Assembly: GCF_910592395.1 (NCBI RefSeq)
Contig: NC_088312.1
Location: 3,102,001-3,166,000 of the forward strand
Direction of reading: 5' to 3'
Origin: Lineus longissimus
Taxonomy: Eukaryota; Nemertea; Pilidiophora; Heteronemertea; Lineidae
DNA length: 64,000 nt
The notes beneath the pieces were generated by a model, which was not told the DNA's origin, searched no databases, and saw only the letters and a list, made by a program, of their open reading frames with translations. This document shows positions 30,201 to 42,200 of this stretch, one piece after another; within the stretch, counting starts at the first letter, position 1; every line of letters begins with the position of its first letter. The position numbers were made by a program, and so were the translations under genes.

Positions 30201-33200
30201 CTCTAATAACTTGAGAGACTACTATCTATAAGTTCCTATTATGACAGATTATACCCACATCAAGATAATAAATGACTTCAATAATGTCTATACTCTTGCT
30301 TTTGACATCAAAATCTTGACTCCTATCAACTTCTATCGATTGAAACAGACCCTCCCCGTCGGTAGATGACGTATAGAGATCACAACCAAACAACGGATAC
30401 CGCCTCATCAACAACCTGGAAAAACATTCGCAGGATCCTGAGGTCCCAATGGCCCAACATTTAATAACTATCTCGTCCCGACAGCCAACTCTTGAGAGTC
30501 TATGACCAAGCAATCATGACCACAATAACCCATCGCTGCATAATTTGCACATTCCTGGTCATACTTGAAAAGCCATTGTAAGACTTTTCTCTTTGGCTTT
30601 GAGATGAGACCATACTAGACCAAGGGTGTTGTTTCAATGAAAACATATCGCAACAGCTATGTAGCTGTGAAAATCTACAGAGAAAAACATGACATTCCAA
30701 AAGAACCAGAAGTTAAACTGGTCGAATACTTCAACAGACAAAGACTTCTACATGTCAATTTTATTATTCTTGCTCTCAGTCGAATCACCTATAAAATGAC
30801 AGAAGCTATCATCATAAAAAGATATCATTATGAGAACAACAAGCTTTGAACACAAAGAGAAACTATATATATATTAATGTATCTGGGTTTTTTTTGCAAA
30901 GTCCACAGCAATTTGGACAAAATGACTGACTCCACCTCAGGAGATTTGAGACACCTTAATTGAACAAACCTTACCTCAAAGAAGTTAGACTTCAAACTGA
31001 TAGATTATTGACTTGTCAAAGGGATATTTTAAACTTTTGTCACATCCAATATCATTGTGAAGATCTCAATAATATCAGCCATCAGATTCCATTTTCTGTT
31101 GATTGCAGGTCCTGGTAAATGTTGTAATGTACAATCATGTAAGCTTATAGGTATACATTTGTAATGTTTCCACAGAAGACTGTAATGACCAATATGACCG
31201 AGGGTATATGTCAGCCTCTTGAAGCTGATTCTCAAGCTCCCCTCAAAGACATTCTACAGCCATTATAACAAATGTAAGGATCAGACGAATGTAAAGAATT
31301 CTGTTCCATTGAAGTAGAGGAATACCAATACAGACTTTGTTGTTGCTCATCTTAGCAGACTGGGTATAAAAGAAATCTATCAGCAATAGCAGCAGTTTTA
31401 AGCCTCAGTTAGTGATTCCCTTTTTCATCAATCACGCCCTAAGAAGTGAATTTAACGTCCCAGGGACTAACGATGATGAAATCATCTCCCGGCATCAGTT
31501 CTGTCAAGGCAGCACTTCTAGCCATGTACAATGTTGTACAAAACGAGCTGGTGACCCTTAATCGTTTTCGCAAATATGTCGTGACATGTTCCTGTGCAGG
31601 TGGAAGACTAATCCAGAGGTTGTCAGAGATGTTCCCAGTAATCGTGCGGTTAACTTAAAGTGCTTCAGCAGTTTTTTTTTTGTAATATATATTTTTATTT
31701 CCCTAGTACATGTACTTTCTTTTTTACATTTTACATTTTACATTTTACATTTTACATTTTTTTCCTTTTTTTTCTATATTTGCTTCTATATTTGCTTCAG
31801 CAGTTAGTTGTCTTCTGTCATAGCCTCTTCCATAAGAGGCAGTTTTAGTCCCAGAACAGGTGCTATCGAAAAAACAGTTTAAACTTCATATCAAGGAGAA
31901 GTGCATCGAGATAATGTTGGACCCTACATTCCTGAGTGAACTTGTGTTCCTCCTGGCATCGGCCACACAGCGGAATGCCGTGAGCAACATAATCCTTTAT
32001 CATACAGCAACATCAAACATCCAAGGCACACTAACGGGATAGTTCATCGCAATCTACCAACACTATACTAGAACAATGGCAGTGATGAAAAGTCAGCAGC
32101 CGATGAACTGCTTTGAATGCAACCAAAGAAGTGATTAAACGCTTTTGGAATGATAAGGAAGAAGACAGCATGGCTATGAAACATTTATCATGTTCATGAA
32201 CAAAGACACCAACAAGTGACAATAGTTGAGTTGGAATGCCTGATCAATTGCTAAGGAAAGAAACTTGTCTAAACGCTTGATCAATTGGCTGAGGAAAAAG
32301 TCAGAAAAAGGCGTCTTTGGCAAACAATGATGGAGAAGTTATACGGCGCTGATTGATTAAACAACGCAAAGAACTCTACACTGTTCAAAGCAATGAATCC
32401 CTTGGTGATGATTGAACTTTTTGAATCATGGAACTGATATCTATTCATCTAAACTTTGATTTGGACAATGCCAACAAAGCCTTTGATACCAGGTTATAGC
32501 AAGCAGGATGCATTTGGCTTCTCCTTAGCTATCATAACTGCCCCTTTGAACTGCTTTCTTATTCAGTGAAGCAATCCGGTGGTGAAGTTAAGCACATTTA
32601 CAGACAATTGAATTATGGATGACAAAACAGTTCTTTTTATTCGAAGCTGTAGAAGGATGGAACCGAGGATACAGCATGATCATACCATCAGTTGCTTTTT
32701 ATCTAACTTCATTGCTATGGTGACAACTAATTAATCAAGTTGCACAACAATATAAAAGTAGACAGCAAGTTTTTCTTGCAACCAGTTTGAGACATTTGCA
32801 AACATCTGATAGTTACAGCTAACTTTGGCACATTCCGGAGGGTGTACTTCAGCATTACAGTCTGCAGATGAGGTCACACTGCTTTTTATGCAAATCAAAA
32901 GAAGGTATAAGCAATCAAAGATGCACCAAAAAGCACCCTTGACCACGGTATATGGAATGGTATTTATAATGTACGATTCCAAGCTATAACTGGTATATCA
33001 GAGAAAGTAATATTTGTCAAATTTTATTGCCTTTATGAAATATCTGAAGTTGAGCCGTCAAGATGGGAGACTGCAATATTGGATGTGAACTAGCTGTGGT
33101 CTGTGAATAGCCTCTTGATGCATAGCTGAGGTCAGAATGCTTCCAAGCAATGTAGACTATTGCAAGCCCCATTTGAAGCACATTTCAGAAATATTTGAAG

Positions 33201-36200
33201 CCAGATGCCGGCATACCTCATAGTTGGGGCATGTCTTAGAGGCACTTTCTGAAATGTGATTACCGGCAAATGTTGGGATCTCACTTCTGAACATAACAAG
33301 ATTCAAGAATCAAGATACAAAATTTGGCAATATCAAGACAGCATGGTTCCATCAACAACTCCAACAGCCCTATTGACAAAGAAAGAAAAGAGTAAGGAAT
33401 AGCAAGTATGATGAAGGCAGACACATCATGAAAAAGTCCACAGAAACAAATCGACAACCTTGGACAGATGAATACAGGAAGAAGCATTAAACAAATTGAA
33501 GTTGACACACACACTTACCAGTAATGGCTTTCTCGGTGTGCTGGGACTCTGACGGAATTCATTCAGAATGCATGACACATTAAACATGGCAGCAAACACA
33601 CAAGAAACGCGCAAATGACCCAAATCACATGAAATCCTTTACAGAAAGACTGCTTGGTATCAAGTACCACATGCAACAGGGACGAAATCTGCCTCCAGCC
33701 ACTTTTTTATGCAATCATATCAATTAACTCAGGGAATCAATACGTACTATTCTAGCATTGGTCGTTTGGCCAATTGTTTTCATTTTCAATTATTAACGCC
33801 ATTGAGAGAGCTTTATGTCACTGCCAAAATGCCACAAGGTATCATAACATTACATGAACCTTTAATTAAAGTACTGTAGAGGTCAATTGCTGAATGAGTT
33901 TTTGTTATGTCACAGTTATTTTAAGGGCATTCTCTACCTATTACATTCTAAACATTGGTGGAAAAACAATCGGTTGATCGATATGAGATCGATACGTTTA
34001 AATGAGATGCATGGATCCCTGACTCAGACACATTCCTGTGCCGGCTATTTTTGTAACAGTCTGTAATCAGGGGTCACATGTTTGATTTCAGACATGTGTA
34101 AGGGACACCATTGCATCTGATATGCCCCAACATATGAGGTAATGGTACCAGTAATGTACCAGAATCGTGTGGATCGATAATTGTCTCCTACCATAGCACA
34201 GCAGAATCGACTCAGTTAAAACACCCTATTAAATGGCCATTTTTAAGTATTTTATAAATTCTGAAACTTTATCTTTAATGTTAAGAGCTCTTTTAATGTT
34301 TAAAGGTCACATCATAAACATGAAAGAATGTAGTTAAATTACTTCTGACGAAAACAAATTCTATTTGAACATCAATAGTTTTCATCTTTTAAATTACATC
34401 CTTCAGAAATCTCCAACGTGACATTTACTGCTTGTTTACACATACCAATGCTAGAATATGTTTGTGATAAGTATTTAGTTAGATTAAAGCATCAAGTAGT
34501 ATGTTATTAGTCTCATGGATAATATGGGTTATCTCCCTTTAAGAGGACACTCCATGTGAGGGTGCAGCCTCCGCAACTTGACCTAGCAGAACACACTGAT
34601 GCTAAACCTCCATTAGCCTTCGATTTCTAAAAGATTAGACATTATTATTTTGATAAACACAACCAGTTGACTGGCGATTAAAAGATGACTAGGAAGTGAT
34701 GCCATGCCCTAGCAGGCTTCTTGAGTTTCCAGCTAAAGACCAGTCACTCTTGTATTCTGCTTCTGCAATTGGAAACTAGACCCACATTATTTGTGGGACG
34801 CCATGCCATGTACATTTGACATGTTCGAAATACAAAGATTAATTCTTAGCTCCTTGAAGTACAAATGTACATTACAGCTAGTAGGATAACATCATAATCC
34901 TTCTTTCTAACATGTCAACTACATTTCCTTACAGCCGGTAACCAACTCTCAATGAGTAGGCCGGTACATTAGTCTACCGGAACTATCACGTTCCTTAGAT
35001 ACCACGCTGTGACATATTCACAGGAAATTGGAACAGAAAGGAAATCTTGAAATGTCTGAAAAGGTTTAATGCGTGTCAATTTGCATCATGTATGGCATGA
35101 TCACTAAATTAGTATGACAACAAAGTAGAAAGAGTAGCAACAACATGGGAAATTGCCAAATTTTCACTACTGTAAGGTGCGAAAATGTACGGGTTAATAA
35201 GGTCCCAGGCCATAAGGCTTCAGAATCTTGTATTAATGAAAATGTATCATTTCATCAAATCCAGAAGTTTCATATTCTGACTTCTCATCAAAAGATCATT
35301 AAAAATGCTGTGTCAAGTTACTGATGTTGGCTTTCTAAGATGTTAGAACACGACACCAACATTGTGATGAGATATTTTTCATGCTAGTTTGATGCCACTA
35401 TGACAGGGTTCAACCTTACTTTCGAATGACAAAGCAAAAGCAAAGAAGAAAATTGGAATGGAAGATTAGTACAAGTTCCTTTAACATGAGAATGGCACTC
35501 CTTCTAAAGGCAAACCCACACAAAGGCCAAGTATTGTTATAATAATTTTTCTCAAAAACAGACAATGCAGCTGATATCAAATATCTAGTCTCACATTACA
35601 TTTCTTCCTTTCTAATTTTTCACCATCAACCCTTCTTTAAAACTGTTAAGGAATACATGCACTCCATCAAAATATTTCAATCTGCGACACAGCGTGAGTT
35701 TTTATTACCAAAATGTGATGTGATAATATGTTTTTACGACCCTAGTCATTGTCTTCTCTCCACCATTTCATCATCTTACGCTGAAGTTCATTCTAACCTT
35801 TGTCTTTTCGAGTCATTTCTCTACAAAAGCGTATTTTTTAAAGTCACGTCACCATTGTTAACACCAAGAAAAATAATGTGAAAGACTCAGGTTATTATTA
35901 AAGGTATACCATAAGTTGCTAGAATTGTGGTAAAAATGGTAGACATGGTAGTTAAGTCAATTTGTTTTTGGCCACTAAAGTACACCAAGTTTCAACAAAA
36001 CAACATTTTATCACCATTTTCGACTTTGATTAAAGTGCTCTTTCCATCCCATGCAAATATTCAACAAAAGTCTAGACTTCTGTAATTGTGAGCTGTGGAA
36101 GCCAGTCCCCCTGACAACCTACCTACCAGCCAAACAAATTTAATGATGAAAACATTGTCATCGAATAAAGATGGGCATGCCCAGAAGGTGAGCAACCTTT

Positions 36201-39200
36201 CAAATAAGAATATCTTATCTATTTATAAACATAATCAATATGAATACAACAATTGATAAACATCTGAATGAATGTATCATTGAGACAAACTTTTCCCACT
36301 CACAGAGTAAACAGACAAGCCACAAATATGAATCTTCATTCACAAAACTCTAAAAGACAGGTATACATATTCATTCGAAGTGTGGCTAACTTATTTGGTT
36401 ACGAATCATTTCCAATATGGGGGGTGGGGGCACCAGCATCTCTGTACCTCGCACTAGATCAGTCATAACCTACTTCTGTCATGACTGACTTTCTTCTCAA
36501 TGTTCCTCCAATCTTTAAAGGCAAAGCAGTCTGTTTTATGCTCTTATACTAGTGTACTCACCACACTCACACAATCGAGATAAGCTTTTAAAACTCACCT
36601 GCAAAGATAGAAAATGAGAAATAAAAAATATTTTACAGGTCAAGGTCACTTTTACGATCAAGAATTATGAGGTCAAGGTCACTTTTTGCTAAGCACATAA
36701 GGTCAAGGTCACTTTTGTGATCAAGAATTAGGAGGTCGAGGTCACTTAGCTAAATATATTTCTGAACTGGCTTCCAACGGATTAACAACTTTCAGCAGAA
36801 TACGTCAAAGGTCTCCTCAATTGTTGATATTTATGAAGAATAATGATTATCGTCAAATCATAAATAGTTTGCAAAATGTGAATAACAAGAATATGGAAAA
36901 ACAATAACATATATTTGATGAGCATTTGCTAATATGATATACTTGTAGAGAGAGATGCATTATGCATTTTTATGTAGAAATGTGCAATCCCTTGGGGAAT
37001 GTAGTGGAAGTGAATTAAATTATTCAAACTAAATAATACAACAGCAAGGATATGTTGCTCGAACATGTATGACAGAAGTGAACGAACTGGTAAACTGATT
37101 TAAGTACATTGGGATTGACTTTCGTTTGGATTTTAGTGAGTTCTCAAACTAATAGGATAATACCATGACTTTGAGATGGTGAATGTAGATCAGGTCTCTT
37201 GTTGGTCAACTGAATTTGAACTCAGCATCTGTGATACTGGTGAAAATGCATTTCAACTTTGAACCCAATTTGGAGGCAAGTCACTCCCGTCAAGTCATAC
37301 AAAACCTGTTTTTAGAATTCGATGTCTTTAAACCATAGAGCAGGGCCATAGGACCTTATGTCTGCTGATTTTAAACCAACATGACTAAATATTTATGATA
37401 TCGATTAATATTCTCAAGTCCCTTCCAGCAGAACAATCGACATGCAATTTCAACTAAATGGCATTTAATGAGAACACTCCAATACTTTCAACCTCAATGA
37501 ACTTCAAAAAACTTTTTTTTAAATTTCATTTTTCAGAGTTTAATTTTTTCATCCTTCAATGTACCAAGCTCAAGAGAGGTTACATGTCATAATTAACTGT
37601 CACTAACGACACTACTGGACTGAAAGTTCAAAACTGATACCAGCAATTTGGATCCGGCCAATCCTAAAGGCGAGAACCGAACCCAGATACCCAATTTCAT
37701 CCATTCCATACCACTAATTAGCAATATCAGGATAGGCAAAATACCTATTTTTCAACCATCCCCAACAACTTATGGATAATGAGGACCGCATCGCTGGTTT
37801 TTCCTCATCAACATCATTTTGTAATGACAAACTACATGATATTGTTGCAGAAGTTATTATCAAAATATTTTATTAGGCAACAATTCTACCAAGAACTGGC
37901 CAAGAGCAGATACAGGTTTCTAAAGAGACATCAAAGATGATTGCTGTACGTTGTTGAGTCAAGAGAGCATGAGCAAGAGATTGTGGGGTTCAACCCCTTC
38001 TCCATTAATTCCAACCTGCTTTCTTAAGAATGCAACTATAACCCATTTGTTACTCTTCAAAAACATGCAGACAGGCGCCTGTCTCAAGCACGAATTGTAA
38101 GGCAACATATCCACAGACTGTTGGCTTGTGAACACTTTTGCTTGGTGTTTGCAAGTGACGAGCAACACACAAAATGAACCTGTTTGGCTCGTTGGCATTC
38201 CCATTGGTTGTATACAAGAGTAGATGCCATGGGGACAGTGGAAGCAACACATCAACACACAGAACCTGTTTGGCTCATTGGCATTCCCATTGGTTGTATA
38301 CAAGAGTAGATGCCATGGGGACAGTGGAAGCAACACATCAACGCACAGAACCTGTTTGGCTCATTGGCATTCCCATTGGTTGTATACAAGAGTAGATGCC
38401 ATGGGGACAATGGAAGCAACACATCAACACACATAACCTGTTTGGCTCATTGGCATTCCCATTGGTTGTATACAAGAGTAGATGCCATGGGGACAGTGGA
38501 AGCAACACATCAACACACATAACCTGTTTGGCTCATTGGCATTCCCATTGGTTGTATACAAGAGTAGATGCCATGGGGACAGTGGAAGCAACACATCAAC
38601 ACACATAACCTGTTTGGCTCATTGGCATTCCCATTGGTTGTATACAAGAGTAGATGCCATGGGGACAGTGGAAGCAACACATCAACACACAGAACCTGTT
38701 TGGCTCATTGGCATTCCCATTGGTTGTATACAAGGGTAGATGCCATGGGGACAGTGGAAGCAACACATCAACACACAGAACCTGTTTGGCTCATTGGCAT
38801 TCCCATTGGTTGTATACAAGAGTAGATGCCATGGGGACAGTGGAAGCAACACATCAAGTTGACAAGGAAACAGCCGATTGATAAGCAGCCTTAGGAATCT
38901 GGAATCACATCAATGTCTAAACTTTCAACACTGCGACTTATGCTTCTGACAGTCGATCATTCATCAAACTTTGCCAAAGGCAGGAATTGTTTATGAAATG
39001 TTTTTAAAGATTCGAACATTTGCACTGAGCATTGCAAATTCAAATCAGATTACTTTCACAATGATCAAATTTCATTGATTAGCTAAATCAATCAATACAA
39101 TCACATGGTTCATCAGCATGCATGATGCATCACAAGAACAGTGATGATGGGATTAATGTCATCGAATAACGGATCAAGAAGCCAAGTGATGAAATATTCA

Positions 39201-42200
39201 GGTTGAGTGTGAATCGCAGATGCTGAATGAAGTTCTTTTCTGCCTGATGCAGGAAAACGCTCCAAGGGAACATTTTTCTACAAGGCAGAATTGGCTCAAC
39301 TAAGCTCTCTCAGAATCAGAACGTTCTAAGCAAACCTATTGCCAACAGCTCCCTCAATCCAAAAAATCAAGGTTTTATGCCCTGCTTTATGAACAGCAAA
39401 TCTCAGTCAGGTGTACTAGTTCATCTACAGCTTTTGAAGTGTGACACTTGAACCAGAGAGAGGACTGCTTCAAAGAGCCATTTCATCCCATTTTTTCTCC
39501 GTGATTTTTTTGTCTGAATTGCTGCCAATTCTCTCAGGGTATCTCACGATCATCTATCTCGTTCAATGTTGCAGAAATAAAGCTGATGTCAAGAAAACTG
39601 TGCTATCCTTCTTGGTTTTTGTCCACTTCCATGCACAGAAGAAAATAGGGTCATGGCGACAATGTCAATTCTTCATTTCAAATACTAATTGCTTATAATA
39701 ACATAATTGCCCACAACACAACTTATTTCATAAAAAGCACAGCAAATTCTAATCAGTGAAATATGATCATAATTGTAATTTTTTGCACTTTGTCGAGGTC
39801 TCTAAGTAAAATGACTCTCAAAAACCTTCTGGGGTCTGTTAATATTTCACTGAAAAACTTATAAAAAGTTCAACTTCAAGCAGTACTGATATCTAGAATA
39901 TCTGAGAATTGAAGTATGCAAAAACAAACAACGCATGGGAAAGTATCTGCATCAAGGAGAAATTTATAACTCACTCTACCTTTATGACTTGTTCCGACCA
40001 GCCAAAGGGCATAGCCAAGTTCTGGTTAATAACCGGATTGTTCACATCAGCCAATGTGGTTGCATTTGACAGCAGTTGATAATCAGACTCGGCTGATCTC
40101 TGATCCTTAATCCAAGTAGTAGCTGTGCTGGTGACATTTCCCTGGTTTTGAATACTCCTAGTATCAGACAAAGCTATGTCCTTGGAGTCCATCTGTAATT
40201 TTATACTCCCAATATTCACCACAGAGTAGTCCCTTGGATCCTTTGACTTCCATTTACCCCCAGCATCTGATGTGACACACTGATCCCTTATATCCCTTTT
40301 CTGTGAACTCCGCTTATCCGAATTTCCAGCATCGCCAACAGTCCTCAATGACCTTGAACTTGGATTACTTGAAACACCAGCAAATGACTGAGAACTGGTG
40401 ATATTTGACACCGAGTCCCTAACATCCTTCTGAAAATTGATATTAGCATACAATGGGATTTCCCTTGTATCCCCCTGTACCTCAACACTCCTCGGCCTCG
40501 GTCTGTTGTCATTGGCACTCCTAGGCCTGTTGTCAGTGACATCTCTTTGCCATTGACTACCAACATTTGACACTGGCATGTCCCTTGAATAACTTTGCAT
40601 CTCTAAGCTCCTGTTGTGGTAACTACCCGCATCTCTTGTAGCCGTATCCCTGGTACCCTTCTGTATTGGTAGGCTCCGATTATCATAAATTGTTTCATAA
40701 ATTGAAGCATCTCCGTCTTCCTTTTGTAGTTGAGTACTAGTCTTCCCAGTACTCGTCAATGAGGTACTCCTTTGAAATGGGGCACTCCTATTGTTAAAAT
40801 CAATATTTTTGGTGTTCTCATAAATTGCCTCCTTCGATGCCTGAATGCTTGACACTGTTGTACCCCTTGAATTCCTCGGCAACTGAACACCTGTATTTGT
40901 GTCCCTATTCCTATCAACAGACCCGCTCCTGGTCTCTCTCTGCGATTGGTAAGCCCTATTAGCATCCGTAGCATCCCTGTGTATCGCAGTTCTCCCAGTG
41001 ATATCGGGTAAACTTCTTTGCCTCTGAACACCCCTTGAATGGGCATCAATAGTCCTTGGCATGTGTGAGCTGGTGGTTGTGGCGTCTTGGTACACCCCAG
41101 GAGTTGGCAAGATGCGTGGTTTGGGTGCAGTGGTAGGTCTCTGAGGAAGGATCCGCTCAGGTGAATCTGGACCCCTCTGGGATGAAAGAGGTGCTGCAAC
41201 AGGCATCGTTCTTTTTTGAATTGACGTCCTACCAGGTGTTGTTGGTCTTCTTGCAGTTGGAGGTCCTTGTTTAGAGGATCTTGTTGGAGTTGTTACTGCC
41301 TGGTTTGAGGACCTCGTTGGTGTGGTAGTACCTTGATTAGAGGACCTGGTTGGAGTCTGTCCAGCCTGACTTGAGGTCCTTGCTGGTGAGATATTGCCTT
41401 GATGAGAGGACTTCGATACAATCTGCCCTGCTGGTTTTGAGGACATTGTTGGCGTGGTAGTCCTATGATTAGAGGACCTGGTTATAATCTGTCCTGGCTG
41501 ATTTGAGGACCTTTCTGGCATGGTGATCTCTTCATTGGAGGACCTGGTTACAATTTGCCCTGCTGGTTTTGAGGACCTTGTTGGTGTAGCTGCTCCTTGG
41601 ATGGACGACCTCAAATTAGGATCCATCTGGTCCCTGCCTGCCATCTGCCTGTGACTGCCCGGCATTGTTTCTTCACAGCCAGAGAACAGAGTCAAATCAA
41701 CCTATTAGCACTCCCATAATTTCCCACATGATGTGAGCGTAACATCGCCGAGTGCTGGAACCTCGACTATAATGATCCAGGCAGTGTAGCCAGAACTGAA
41801 CAACATGCACAATCCAATATACCACCGAGAGACTATGCTACCTCTATACCAGTATATATCGCTATAGTATCCAATATGCTAGTGAGTAAATACTCGGCAA
41901 AATTGACAAGTACACATAGCAAGCGTAACAAGTGTCACTAAATTGGAAATGGACACAACGAAGGATATCATGATCAGGCTAATGGTTTACTAATAATGAG
42001 ATGGCCATTTCTTGCTCCATATTGGCTTTCGGCGAGATTTTAATCGAACAGACACCACGTTAGATATTAACCTATCCCTCATCGAGAATCAATGCTATTC
42101 ACACGCTAGATCAGGTACATCCGATACCGTAATCACGACTGCTATGTCGTGATCCGCTAATCATTACTGCTCTTGACGCGATTTACTTGAATACGCAAGG

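Noticed and set aside
38160-38881. Overlapping open frames of 60-85 codons on both strands with repeated peptides
   Set aside because: They follow from the 86-bp satellite having few stops; frames shift every unit, and both strands are equally open.
41665-41700. Long exon read as starting upstream at an internal acceptor (AATAG|GTT)
   Set aside because: The site is in frame but has no pyrimidine tract. An ATG-led first exon is simpler; kept as an alternative within the feature entry.
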